DNA from: Sphingomonas sp. NBWT7
Lineage (GTDB): Bacteria > Pseudomonadota > Alphaproteobacteria > Sphingomonadales > Sphingomonadaceae
Length of the DNA: 64,000 nt
Direction of reading: 5' to 3'
NCBI RefSeq assembly: GCF_014217605.1
Contig: NZ_CP043639.1
Span: forward strand, 1,821,501-1,885,500
Part shown: in pieces, positions 52,433-62,567 of the stretch
Numbering within the stretch: position 1 is the stretch's first letter
How the letters are laid out: every line of letters begins with the position of its first letter
Notes under the pieces: generated by a model
What the model saw: the letters and a program-made list of their open reading frames with translations, nothing else
Told to the model about the DNA's origin: nothing
The model's database searches: none
Position numbers and translations under genes: made by a program

Positions 52433-52624
52433 ATGGCAGACGACAAGACCAAGCAGGGCGCGGCGGATCGCACACGCGTCGCGGCAGGCGAAGGCTATGA
52501 GGTCGAATATTTCGCGCGCAAGCACGGCATCAGTCCGGACGCCGCGCGCGATCTCATCCGCACCGTCGGCAACGACCGCGCGAAGCTCGATGACGCCGCC
52601 GAGAAGTTGAAGAGGACGGGCTGA
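52433..52624 (+). CDS. DUF3606 small protein
   Basis: A 63-residue protein of the DUF3606 family (MADDKTKQGAADRTRV, then GYEVEYFARKHGISPDAARD and the closing LIRTVGNDRAKLDDAAEKL). The fold is helical and the function unknown. It has AAGGA upstream of the ATG at 52433 and is divergent from the small-ORF transcript. It precedes the xth gene by 37 bp. Confidence 0.85.
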   Translation: MADDKTKQGAADRTRVAAGEGYEVEYFARKHGISPDAARDLIRTVGNDRAKLDDAAEKLKRTG

Positions 52625-52661
52625 AGGAGACGGGGCGGGCAGGAACGGCTAAGCAGCCGCC

Positions 52662-53435
52662 GTGCGGATCGCGACCTACAACGTCAACGGCGTCAACGGC
52701 CGCTTGCCCGTCCTGCTAAGCTGGCTCGAGCAGACCGCGCCCGACATCGTTTGCCTGCAGGAATTGAAAGCGCCCGACGCGCGTTTTCCCGCCGCGGCGC
52801 TGCAATCGCTCGGCTATGACGCGATCTGGCACGGGCAGAAAAGCTGGAACGGCGTCGCGATCCTGTCGCGGGTCGGCTCGATTCACGAAACGCGGCGCGG
52901 ATTGCCCGACGACCCCGATCCGGCGCAGAGCCGCTACATCGAGGCCGCGGTCAACGGCATCATCGTCGCCGGCCTGTACCTGCCCAACGGCAATCCGCGC
53001 CCTGGCCCGAAGTTCGATTACAAGCTCGCCTGGTTCGATCGGCTGATCGATCACGCGCAGACGCTGCTCGACACCGGCGCGCCGGTGCTGCTCGCCGGTG
53101 ACTTCAACGTCATGCCGACGGCGCAGGACGTCTACAAACCAGAACGCTGGATCGACGACGCGCTGTTCGCGCCGGAGGTGCGCGACCGCTACGAACAGCT
53201 GCTCGACCAGGGCTGGACCGACGCGCTGCGCCACCTTCATCCCGACGAGACGATCTACACCTTCTGGGATTATTTCCGGAACGCCTACGCCCGCGACGCC
53301 GGGCTACGCATCGATCACCTGCTGCTTAGCCCCGCACTGGCGCCGCGCCTCGCCGACGCAGGCGTCGATCGCGACGTACGCGGGTGGGAAAAGACCAGCG
53401 ATCACGCCCCGACGTGGATCACGATCGCCGATTGA
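52662..53435 (+). CDS. xth: Exodeoxyribonuclease III
   Basis: A 257-residue AP endonuclease/3'-5' exonuclease of base excision repair. Visible residues are ATYNVNGVNGRL near the start, Glu34 in LQELKAPD, GDFNVMP and the closing SDHAPTW. GTG is the start codon. It follows the DUF3606 gene by 37 bp on the same strand. Confidence 0.95.
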   Translation: MRIATYNVNGVNGRLPVLLSWLEQTAPDIVCLQELKAPDARFPAAALQSLGYDAIWHGQKSWNGVAILSRVGSIHETRRGLPDDPDPAQSRYIEAAVNGIIVAGLYLPNGNPRPGPKFDYKLAWFDRLIDHAQTLLDTGAPVLLAGDFNVMPTAQDVYKPERWIDDALFAPEVRDRYEQLLDQGWTDALRHLHPDETIYTFWDYFRNAYARDAGLRIDHLLLSPALAPRLADAGVDRDVRGWEKTSDHAPTWITIAD

Positions 53436-53491
53436 TCCTTCGCACCGGTCCCCGGCTTTGCGCCGCGCGCACCGCCGACTAAAGGCCGCCG

Positions 53492-54133
53492 GTGCCCCCC
53501 GAAACGCTCCTTCCGGCCTTTGCGCCGTGGTTCGATCTCGCCGGCCTCGCGGTGTTCGCCGCGTCGGGCGCGCTCGCCGCGGCGCGGCGCGGGCAGACGA
53601 TGGTCACGCTCGCCTTCTTCGCACTCGTCACCGGCGTCGGCGGCGGCACGTTGCGCGATCTCCTGATCGGCGCACCCGTCTTCTGGGTCGTCGACGCACG
53701 CGCCGCGACCGTCTGCCTCTCGGTCGCGGTCGTCATCTGGATCACGCCGCAGCGCTGGTGGCGCGGGGCGGCGCTCGACTGGTTCGACGCGGTCGGCCTT
53801 GCCGCTTATGCCGTCTACGGCGCGGCCAAGGCACTCGGCTACGGCGTCCCGCCAATCCCCGCCTTCGTCATGGGCGTCGTCACCGCCTGCGTCGGCGGCA
53901 TCATCCGCGATGTGCTCGCGGGCGAGCCGTCGATCCTGATGCGGCCCGAACTCTACGTCACCGCCGCCGCGCTCGCCTCGGCGCTGTTCATCGTCCTGTC
54001 GCTCGCCGGCCTACCCGGTGCGATCGCCGCGGGGATCGCCGCCGCCGCCGGCTTCGGCTTGCGCGCCGCCGCGATCCGCTGGCAGATCCACCTTCCCGCC
54101 TACCGCGATCGCGCGGGGCCGCCGCGCAACTAG
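53492..54133 (+). CDS. UPF0126/TRIC-like membrane protein
   Basis: A 213-residue membrane protein with six to seven helices in two similar halves, each with a G-G-G-T-L-R-D / G-G-I-I-R-D motif (TGVGGGTLRDLLIGAP at about 45-60; CVGGIIRDVLAGEPS). This is the UPF0126 family, whose homologues form trimeric cation channels. GTG starts it, 56 bp after xth. It ends 4 nt inside the convergent acetyltransferase gene. Confidence 0.9.
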   Translation: MPPETLLPAFAPWFDLAGLAVFAASGALAAARRGQTMVTLAFFALVTGVGGGTLRDLLIGAPVFWVVDARAATVCLSVAVVIWITPQRWWRGAALDWFDAVGLAAYAVYGAAKALGYGVPPIPAFVMGVVTACVGGIIRDVLAGEPSILMRPELYVTAAALASALFIVLSLAGLPGAIAAGIAAAAGFGLRAAAIRWQIHLPAYRDRAGPPRN

Positions 54134-54660
54134 ACCGCCCCGCCGGCGCGATCGGCGAGCGCGCATTGCCAATAGCCGACATCCACCCACCGCCCGAACT
54201 TGCAGCCGGCCGCCGCGAACCGCCCCGCGGCGCGAAAGCCGATCGCCTCGTGCAGCGCGACCGACGCGTCGTTGGGCAGCGCGATCACCCCGATCGCCTG
54301 CGTGAACCCGCGCCCGCGCAGATCATCCAGCAGCGCGCCGTACAGCCGCCGCCCGATCCCGCGCCGCTGTGCGGCATCGGCAAGATAGATCGTCGTCTCT
54401 ACCGCGAAGCGATACGCCGCACGCTCGCGAAACCGGCCGGCATAGGCGTAGCCGAGCACGGTCTCGCTGTCCGCCGCCACCAGCCAGGGATAAACGTCGC
54501 CTGCCGCTGCCATCCGCGCCATGATCGCGTCGGCATCGGGCGCCTCGGTCTCGAACGACACCGTTCCGGTCAGCACGTGCGGCGCGTAGATCGCCGCGAT
54601 CGCCCCCGCGTCGGACGGCCGCGCCGCCCGGATCGCGACGTCGGCACGATGCGCGGTCAG
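54130..54660 (-). CDS. GNAT acetyltransferase with apparent CTG start
   Basis: A GNAT protein of the phosphinothricin/methionine-sulfoximine acetyltransferase type. The recognisable domain includes LTGTVSFETEAPDADAI, QRRGIGRRLYGALLDDLRGRG and ALHEAIGFRAAG. The first ATG or GTG lies at 54576, but the reading frame continues upstream with family-like sequence (IRAARPSDAGAIAAIYAPHV). It has no ATG, GTG or TTG there. A CTG at 54660 overlaps the stop of the previous gene (CTGA), as an ATGA would. That would give 176 residues, the usual length. Either CTG is the start or an ATG was lost. Start is thus uncertain. Confidence 0.75.
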   Translation of the reverse strand: MTAHRADVAIRAARPSDAGAIAAIYAPHVLTGTVSFETEAPDADAIMARMAAAGDVYPWLVAADSETVLGYAYAGRFRERAAYRFAVETTIYLADAAQRRGIGRRLYGALLDDLRGRGFTQAIGVIALPNDASVALHEAIGFRAAGRFAAAGCKFGRWVDVGYWQCALADRAGGAV

Positions 54661-55073
54661 CGCGCCACCGCCACGACGAGAGCGCTGATCGCGTCACCCC
54701 GGATCGTACCGCGCAGCCGCGCGCGGCGCGGCGGCGCGCCCGCGCTCGCCTGTGTACCGTAGATGCTGAGCTCGCCCGCGCCGTCGTCACGGCAGCGCAC
54801 GTCGAGCGACTGGACGTCGGCAAGCCGCGCCGTCATGCGCCGCGCTTCGGCGAGCGAACCCGCCTCGACCGATCGGCCACCGCTCGTCAGCCGGTCGAGC
54901 ACCACCCCCGTCCCCGCCGGTGGCGCTGCCGTCACCTGCACCTCGTACACCGCCGCCGCACAGGTGAAGCGCCCCGTCAGCGTCCGCGGCGACGCCGGCT
55001 GCATCACCGCTGCCGGCGCAGGCGCCATGCCCGGCGTGGCGGCCTGTGCCAGCAGCAGCAGCGCCGCGAGCAT
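54657..55073 (-). CDS. Exported hypothetical protein
   Basis: A 138-residue protein with a signal peptide (about 1-14, MLAALLLLAQAATP). The mature domain carries two cysteines (FTCAAAVYEVQV, and LDVRCRDDG) and ends in a short hydrophobic strand. No family recognised. The ATG at 55073 abuts the SppA stop; a GTG at 55076 would overlap it by 4 nt. It is probably co-transcribed with sppA and the acetyltransferase. Confidence 0.7.
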   Translation of the reverse strand: MLAALLLLAQAATPGMAPAPAAVMQPASPRTLTGRFTCAAAVYEVQVTAAPPAGTGVVLDRLTSGGRSVEAGSLAEARRMTARLADVQSLDVRCRDDGAGELSIYGTQASAGAPPRRARLRGTIRGDAISALVVAVAR

Positions 55074-56950
55074 CACAGCCCCAGCCGCACCAGCAGCGCG
55101 TCGAACAGCCGCGTATCACCGCCGCTCGCCCGCGTCGGCCCCAGCGCGCCGCACTCGAGGCAGCGTGCCTGGATGCCGCCGCCCGTCACCAGCCGCCGCA
55201 CGTCGCCCAGCGCGCGTGCCAGCGTCTGGCGCTGCTCCCACGCGATTCGCGCCAGTGCATCGGTCGGCGCGCCGGCGTCCTCGTCGTCCTCGCGCGCGCT
55301 GATCTGCCGCGCGAGCTGCGCCGCCCAGCCCGGCTTCTTTTCCAGATACACCGCCTTGGCACTCGCGGGATCGAGCTTCGCGCGCCGCGCCGCCTCCGCC
55401 ACCGCATCGTCGATCGTGCCGAACCGGTCGACCAATCCGATCTGCCGCGCGGTGCCGCCCGCCCACACGCGCCCCTGCCCGATCTCGTCGACGCGTGCGA
55501 TCGGCAGCCGGCGCGACTGCGACACGCGCGTCAGGAACTGGCGATAGCCGTGCTCGATCGACGCCTGGATCACCGCGTCCGTCTGCGCATTGGTGCCGCC
55601 GATCACGTCGGGTTGCCCGGCGAGCGGGGTCAGCTTCACCCCGTCGGACGTCACGCCGATCTTAGCCAGCGTATTCTCGAACGTCGGAATGATGCCGAAG
55701 ATGCCGATCGATCCGGTGATCGTGCTCGGCTCGGCGAAGATCACGTCAGCGGGCGTCGACACCCAGTAACCGCCCGACGCGGCGAGCCCGCCCATCGAGA
55801 CGACGATCGGCAGCCCGCGCCGCTTCGCCTCCATGATCGCGAGCCGGATGCGCTCGGACGCAAGCACTGATCCACCCGGCGAATCGACGCGGACGACCAG
55901 TGCTTTCAGCTGCTTCTGCGCCAGCCCGTCGTAGATGAACTTGGCGATCGTATCGCCGCCCGCGGTGCCCGGATCGGCCTTGCCGTCGACGATCTCGCCC
56001 GCCACCGTCACCACGCCGATCGCGCCGTCGGTCGGGACGGGATTGGCGTCGACGTACGACGCAAGCTTGATCTCGCGGAACGATCCGGCGGGCTTGCCGC
56101 TCTCGCTGCCCACCAGCTGCGCCACGCGCCGGCCGAACGCCACGCGGTCGCCCAGCTTGTCGACGATCCCGCTGCGCAGGTTCGCCTGCCCCATGTCGCC
56201 GCCGGTGGCGCGCACCACCTGGTCGGGCGCGGTCAGCCAACCGGCGAGCTGCGCCTTCGGACGTGTGCGGGCGACCGCCTCCTTCCACTGGTCGAACAGA
56301 TTGCCGTACAGCGCGGTCGACGCCTCGCGCGATTCCGGGCTCTCGTCGGCGCGCGTATAGGGCTCGACCGCCGACTTGAACTTGCCGACGCGATAGACGT
56401 GCGTGTTGACCCCCAGCCGATCGATCAGCCCCTTGTAGTACAGCCGGTTGCCGCCCGGCCCCGCGAACAGCGTGCCGCCCATCGGGTCCATCCAGATCTC
56501 GCTCGCCGCCGCCGCCAGGCGATAGCCGCCGTCGGTATAGGCGGTGGCATAGGCGAGCACCGGCTTGCCCCCCTGCCGCGCGCGCAGCAGCGCATCGGCC
56601 ACTTCGCCGAGCAGCGCGGGATAGGCGCCGCCGAAACGGTCGAGATCGAGCACGATCGCCTTCACCCGATCGTCGCCGCGCGCCTTGTCGATCGCACGCA
56701 CGATGTCGCGCAGGCGATATTGCCTGCCGATTTCCTGCCCGCTGAGGAATGCCAGTGGCGGTGCTTCCTCGGGCTGCTCGACGATCGGCCCGTCGAGGTC
56801 AAGCACCAGCGCGCCGTCCTTGAGCGCGGCCGGCGTCGGCCGGCTGTTGAGTGCTGGGAACAGCGCGGCGAAGAACAACAGCATCGCGACGAGCACCAGC
56901 GCATCCTTAATGCCGACCAGCAATCTCCACGCGCCGCGAACCAGCTTCAT
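55073..56950 (-). CDS. sppA: Signal peptide peptidase SppA
   Basis: A 625-residue inner-membrane serine protease of the long SppA form, with an N-terminal helix (about 12-30) and two S49 domains. The catalytic Ser is in MGGLAASGGYW in the second half, and the Lys of the dyad is in the first half. It degrades signal peptides after cleavage from preproteins. The C-terminal segment after about 565 is a loosely conserved tail. First gene of a three-gene minus unit. Confidence 0.93.
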   Translation of the reverse strand: MKLVRGAWRLLVGIKDALVLVAMLLFFAALFPALNSRPTPAALKDGALVLDLDGPIVEQPEEAPPLAFLSGQEIGRQYRLRDIVRAIDKARGDDRVKAIVLDLDRFGGAYPALLGEVADALLRARQGGKPVLAYATAYTDGGYRLAAAASEIWMDPMGGTLFAGPGGNRLYYKGLIDRLGVNTHVYRVGKFKSAVEPYTRADESPESREASTALYGNLFDQWKEAVARTRPKAQLAGWLTAPDQVVRATGGDMGQANLRSGIVDKLGDRVAFGRRVAQLVGSESGKPAGSFREIKLASYVDANPVPTDGAIGVVTVAGEIVDGKADPGTAGGDTIAKFIYDGLAQKQLKALVVRVDSPGGSVLASERIRLAIMEAKRRGLPIVVSMGGLAASGGYWVSTPADVIFAEPSTITGSIGIFGIIPTFENTLAKIGVTSDGVKLTPLAGQPDVIGGTNAQTDAVIQASIEHGYRQFLTRVSQSRRLPIARVDEIGQGRVWAGGTARQIGLVDRFGTIDDAVAEAARRAKLDPASAKAVYLEKKPGWAAQLARQISAREDDEDAGAPTDALARIAWEQRQTLARALGDVRRLVTGGGIQARCLECGALGPTRASGGDTRLFDALLVRLGL

Positions 56951-57048
56951 CTCAAATTTCCCGGGAAGTCCGCCGCCGACCTAGCCGACAGTGTATGGCG
57001 TGAGCAATACGGCGCCTGCGGCTTTCGCGCGTGTGGCGCACATACGAC

Positions 57049-57078
57049 AACGCCGGCCCCCATCGGGGGACCGGCGTT
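57049..57078 (-). terminator. Hairpin after the 57106 gene
   Basis: A stem of roughly 8 GC-rich pairs extended by a C5/G5 block lies 28 bp past the stop of the 95-residue protein. Only GTTGT follows on the minus strand, so termination strength is uncertain. Confidence 0.5.
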
Positions 57079-57105
57079 TCGTTCGTTAAAACAGCCGCGC
57101 GGCGC

Positions 57106-57393
57106 TTACTGCTCGCCGTTGTCCTTGACGCCGACAGTCGGGACCTCAACCTCGGTCTTCTTGGTGCCGACGACAACTTCCTTGCTGTCGACGTCCACCT
57201 TGGGCAGCGCACCGCCCTTGGCGCTGATATCGACGTCCGGCAGCGCGCCTTCCTTGACGTCCGCCGACCAGAAGCCGGTCGCGAACAGGACGATCGCCAC
57301 CAGCGCGACGATGCCGAGCAGGATCGCGATCGTGCGACCCGCGCCGCCGCGCTTCACCACCACCCGATCGTCCGTTGTGCGATAATCAGCCAT
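57106..57393 (-). CDS. Membrane-anchored small protein with a short repeat
   Basis: A 95-residue protein with one helix (about 21-42, RTIAILLGIVALVAIVLFAT) and an exported tail containing two GALPxVDxxxK units (GALPDVDISAKG and GALPKVDVDSK). No family recognised. It has GGGAGG before the ATG. It is a single gene between sppA and a divergent MATE gene. Confidence 0.75.
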   Translation of the reverse strand: MADYRTTDDRVVVKRGGAGRTIAILLGIVALVAIVLFATGFWSADVKEGALPDVDISAKGGALPKVDVDSKEVVVGTKKTEVEVPTVGVKDNGEQ

Positions 57394-57566
57394 CAGAACC
57401 TCCCGTTACTAGTACTTTCAGCAGCCCCGAACGTGGGATGCGTTGCGTTTGTTCCGGTTTCGTAAGAAAACATTGCTTCGGTCGCATCGTCGGCACGGCT
57501 CGTCGCTCGGTCCAAAGCAGCGTCGTCCCTTCCGCGCGCTTACCATAACCCCTACAGGGCACCGTC

Positions 57567-58973
57567 ATGGACGTTGCCGTTCCGCGCCCGCTGACTGAAA
57601 AGCGACCTGCAACCGATCGGGCGGAACTCGTGGCGCTCACGCGCCTTGCCGGTCCGCTGGTCGGCGCGAACCTGTTGCAGATGGCAGTCAGCGCGGTCGA
57701 CGTGATCTTCGTTGCACGGCTGGGCACGGTCGATCTTGCGGCGGCCACGCTTGGCGTCTTCATGTTCAATCTCAGCATGTATGCGCTGATCGGCCTCACC
57801 AGCGCCGCATCGCCGCTGATCGCCGCCGAGCTTGGACGTCGCAAGCATGCGGTACGCGACGTGCGTCGTTCGGTGCGCATGGCGCTATGGGTCGGCGCCT
57901 TGTGCACCATCCCGGTCGTGTTGATTCTCGCGCACGGCGAAACGCTGATGCTGCTTGCCGGCCAGGATGCGGAGGTCGCACGGCGAACCGGCCGCTTTCT
58001 CGACATCATCCTGTTCGCCACCCCGGCCGGGGTGGCGGCCGGAACCATGCGTACCGCCGCCGCTGCGCTCGGCCGCGCAGGTTGGGCGCTGATCGTCACC
58101 GCGCTTTCGCTAGGCGTCAGCATCGTCGCCAATTGGGCGCTCGTCTTCGGCAATCTCGGCATGCCGGCGCTCGGGCTCGAAGGGTCGGCGCTCGCCAGCG
58201 TGGTCAGCCTCACCGCGATGGCGCTTGCCTATGCGCTGATCCTGCGCTTCGACACGCATCTGCGCCGCTATCGCCTGCTCGGCAATTGGTGGCGCGCCGA
58301 ATGGCCACGTTTCACCGAGATCGTTCGGCTCGGCGTTCCGATCATGCTGACCTGGACGTTCGAGGGTGCATTGTTCGGTGGCGCGGCGCTTCTGATGGGG
58401 CTGGTCGGCGTGAACGAAGTCGCGGCGCATGCCGTCGCGCTCAACATCGCCGGGGTCGCCTTTCAAGTGCCGTTCGGGATCGCCCAGGCCGCGACCATCC
58501 GTGTCGGCATGGCCTATGGTGCGTGCGATCACTTGTGGATCGCGCGCGCCGGCCGCGTCGCGCTCGCGCTCGGCATCGGCTTCATGGCGCTGACCGCGCT
58601 GGCGATCTGGGTCGCGCCGCGGTTCTTCATTGGTGCGTATGTCGACGTCGACGCACCACAGAACGCCGTCGTCGTCGCACTGGCCGTGCAGTATCTTGCG
58701 CTTGCCGCGATGTTCCAGCTCGTCGACGGCGCACAGGCCGTGGCCGCCGGTGTACTGCGCGGATTGCAGGATACGCGCGTGCCGATGCTCATCGCGCTGT
58801 TCGGCTATTGGGTGATCGGGTTCGGCACTTCGATCCTGCTCGGCTTCCATTATGATTGGGCAGGCGTCGGGATCTGGACCGGGTTGGCGGTGGGCCTGCT
58901 GGCCGTATCGATCCTCCTTTTGTGGCGCTGGCACGCCCGCGATCGTCTCGGCCTGCTGCCACGCACGGCCTGA
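57567..58973 (+). CDS. MATE family efflux transporter
   Basis: A 468-residue membrane protein with 12 helices in two halves, the MATE (multidrug and toxic compound extrusion) layout. Segments GPLVGANLLQMAVSAVDVIF near residue 29 and GVPIMLTWTFEGALFGG in the second half fit. It exports cationic drugs or metabolites against H+ or Na+. The ATG at 57567 is used without a strong ribosome binding site. Confidence 0.9.
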   Translation: MDVAVPRPLTEKRPATDRAELVALTRLAGPLVGANLLQMAVSAVDVIFVARLGTVDLAAATLGVFMFNLSMYALIGLTSAASPLIAAELGRRKHAVRDVRRSVRMALWVGALCTIPVVLILAHGETLMLLAGQDAEVARRTGRFLDIILFATPAGVAAGTMRTAAAALGRAGWALIVTALSLGVSIVANWALVFGNLGMPALGLEGSALASVVSLTAMALAYALILRFDTHLRRYRLLGNWWRAEWPRFTEIVRLGVPIMLTWTFEGALFGGAALLMGLVGVNEVAAHAVALNIAGVAFQVPFGIAQAATIRVGMAYGACDHLWIARAGRVALALGIGFMALTALAIWVAPRFFIGAYVDVDAPQNAVVVALAVQYLALAAMFQLVDGAQAVAAGVLRGLQDTRVPMLIALFGYWVIGFGTSILLGFHYDWAGVGIWTGLAVGLLAVSILLLWRWHARDRLGLLPRTA

Positions 58974-59004
58974 CGAATAGTTCCGAATTTCTTCCCGTCC
59001 CCCG

Positions 59005-59033
59005 TTGACGGTGTCGGGGGCCACCCACATATG
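59005..59033 (+). promoter_or_regulatory. Putative sigma-70 promoter of groESL
   Basis: TTGACG (59005-59010) and CATATG (59028-59033) are separated by 17 bp, upstream of the CIRCE element and groES. Confidence 0.65.
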
Positions 59034-59040
59034 ACCGCTG

Positions 59041-59067
59041 CTGGCACTCGGCATCGCTGAGTGCCAA
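59041..59067 (+). promoter_or_regulatory. CIRCE operator for HrcA
   Basis: An inverted repeat TGGCACTC-N9-GAGTGCCA, the standard CIRCE element, lies just after the promoter and before groES. HrcA is expected to repress groESL here; the hrcA gene is not in the window. Confidence 0.93.
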
Positions 59068-59103
59068 GAAATTGTCATACACCGCTCAGAAGAGGGTACA
59101 GCC

Positions 59104-59391
59104 ATGAACTTTCGTCCGCTGCACGACCGCGTGCTCGTGCGCCGCGTCGAGGCCGAGGAAAAGACCGCCGGCGGGATCATCATCCCCGACACCGCCAAGG
59201 AGAAGCCGCAGGAGGGCGAGGTCGTCGCCGCCGGTGCAGGCGCCAAGGCCGAGGACGGCAAGGTCACCCCGCTCGACGTCAAGGCCGGTGATCGCATCCT
59301 GTTCGGCAAGTGGTCGGGCACCGAAGTGAAGGTGAACGGCGAGGACCTGCTGATCATGAAGGAAAGCGACATTCTCGGCATCGTCGGCTGA
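59104..59391 (+). CDS. groES: Co-chaperonin GroES
   Basis: A 95-residue co-chaperonin lid protein ([20 protein letters not shown], with the mobile loop near [20 protein letters not shown]). It caps GroEL for protein folding. First gene of the heat-shock operon under CIRCE control, followed by groEL after 60 bp. Confidence 0.98.
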   Translation: MNFRPLHDRVLVRRVEAEEKTAGGIIIPDTAKEKPQEGEVVAAGAGAKAEDGKVTPLDVKAGDRILFGKWSGTEVKVNGEDLLIMKESDILGIVG

Positions 59392-59439
59392 GAAACGGGT
59401 CCGCTTCCTCCACAATTCTTCCATCATTCGTTCAGTTGA

Positions 59440-61089
<1,650 letters not shown>

Positions 61090-61213
61090 TCCGGTTGCGG
61101 CCGTAGCCGGCGCAAGCTGGCTACGGACTCGCATCGGATCGGCCAGTCGGTCGGCTTCGCCGATCCGGTCTGACGTCCAGCAGCGGCTCCGCCGCTGCCC
61201 ATCCACCAAAAGA

Positions 61214-61250
61214 AAGGGCCGCAGCACCCCGGTGCCGCGGCCCTTCTCTT
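61214..61250 (+). terminator. Terminator after groEL
   Basis: A perfect 9-bp stem, AAGGGCCGC (61214-61222) with GCGGCCCTT (61237-61245), followed by CTCTT. It lies 125 bp past the groEL stop and just before the convergent DUF427 gene, so it may serve both. Confidence 0.75.
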
Positions 61251-61259
61251 ATCCGGCGA

Positions 61260-61763
61260 TCACCAATATTCGGTACCCGGCGGCCCCTTGAACGGCCCCG
61301 CCACCTTTGACGTGATCCACCCGCCATAGAAGCGCCCCGGCTGCGGCACCGCCTGCTCGCCGTCGACGAAGCACGCGTCCATCAACGCCGGGTAGAAGGC
61401 GATATGGTCGCGGATGATCGCGAACGACACCGTCGGCGCGGGATAGGCCCAGGCCGCGCGCGCCGCGCGTCGCCCGCCCGACACGACGTCATAGTAAAGC
61501 GCATTGCCCTTCCACTCGCAGAAGCTGCTGCCCGCTACCGCCTCGAGCATCGCCTGATCGACGTCGCCCGGCGGGAAATAGAAGGTCGGCGGGTGGCTCG
61601 TCTCGATCGTGCGCACGCCGGCGCGCGTTTCGGCAAGCACGCGGCCGTCGAACACCACCTTCAGATGGCTGGTCACCCGCTCCGCCACCGCCGGCCGCGG
61701 ATAGCGCCACACGCTCTCCTGCCCCGGTCCCGTCGCGTCGGGTTCGGGATGCGGCAACCTCAT
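61260..61763 (-). CDS. DUF427 domain protein
   Basis: A 167-residue cytoplasmic beta-tent protein of the DUF427 family (VTSHLKVVFDGRVLAETRAG, then PPTFYFPPGDV and FCEWKGNALYYDV). The role of the family is unknown. Convergent with groEL. Confidence 0.88.
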   Translation of the reverse strand: MRLPHPEPDATGPGQESVWRYPRPAVAERVTSHLKVVFDGRVLAETRAGVRTIETSHPPTFYFPPGDVDQAMLEAVAGSSFCEWKGNALYYDVVSGGRRAARAAWAYPAPTVSFAIIRDHIAFYPALMDACFVDGEQAVPQPGRFYGGWITSKVAGPFKGPPGTEYW

Positions 61764-61865
61764 CGCGGTCTCTCCTTCAGCGCTCGTCGGTACGCCAAAC
61801 GGAACCCGTCGCGCCCGCGCGCCGTTCCTTCCGCCATGCCGAAACGACCAAAAGGAGTGAGGCGT

Positions 61866-62189
61866 ATGAAGACCCTGACCATGCTGGCGCTGGCCGGCAC
61901 GCTCGCCGTTGCGGCGACCCCCGCACTCGCCGGCGGATCCAAGCGGTTTCCCGGCGGTGTCTATGACGACAGCAATTCACATTATCTCGACTACAAGACC
62001 GACCTCAGCGAGGCACGGCGCGAGCTGCGCAAGGACTTGGCGCGCGCCAACGACCCCGGGGACCGGATCGACGCCTGGGCGGAGTACCGTCGCGAGATCG
62101 CCGATGCGCGGCACGACTTCGCCAAGGAGATGGCCGAGCGCGGCGTGATCGTCACGCGTCGCCCGAGCGTCTCGGTCGAGCCGTTCTGA
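61866..62189 (+). CDS. Exported hypothetical protein, helical
   Basis: A 107-residue protein with a signal peptide (about 1-22, MKTLTMLALAGTLAVAATPA). The mature part is helical and charged, with two AR-x-x-x-x-x-E type stretches (DLSEARRELRKDLARANDPG, and EIADARHDFAKEMAERG). No family recognised. GGAG lies upstream of the ATG. Confidence 0.75.
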   Translation: MKTLTMLALAGTLAVAATPALAGGSKRFPGGVYDDSNSHYLDYKTDLSEARRELRKDLARANDPGDRIDAWAEYRREIADARHDFAKEMAERGVIVTRRPSVSVEPF

Positions 62190-62252
62190 GCTTGATTTAA
62201 CCCCGACGGCGCGGGCCTGCCCCTCCCGGCAAGGCCCTGCGCCGGCGGTTGC

Positions 62253-62510
62253 TCACAACCCCAGCTTGTCGAGCGCCGCCGCAAGCTCCTCGCTCGTCCC
62301 GTCCGCTTCCTTTGGGCTCATCCGGTTTAGCGCGGTCTGCACGCGCTTCTGCGCCACTTGCAGCGCCTTGTGGCGCACCTCGCGAATCTGATTGGTTCGC
62401 CACGATCGACTCTCGCCGAGCAGCGCAGCCCATTTCGCCTCCTCCGCCGCGAGGATCGCAAGCGCGAGCCGCAGCCCGTCGCGACGGCCGTGCGCGTAAT
62501 CATCCGCCAC
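62253..62510 (-). CDS. Hypothetical small helical protein
   Basis: An 85-residue, soluble, helix-rich protein (DGLRLALAILAAEEAKWAAL, then HKALQVAQKRVQTALNR). No family recognised. A GTG start at 62510 has GGAGGTGA 8 nt upstream. It stands 57 bp after the thioesterase-like gene on the same strand. Confidence 0.7.
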   Translation of the reverse strand: MADDYAHGRRDGLRLALAILAAEEAKWAALLGESRSWRTNQIREVRHKALQVAQKRVQTALNRMSPKEADGTSEELAAALDKLGL

Positions 62511-62567
62511 CCGTCACCTCCATGCACTGCCGCCCGCGCCGGTCGCGCCGTCCGCTACGCACGCCGG

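Noticed and set aside
58985..59030. A terminator-like hairpin just after the MATE gene
   Set aside because: The C-rich and G-rich blocks can pair, but they overlap the groES promoter hexamers and no T run follows; promoter use is the better explanation.
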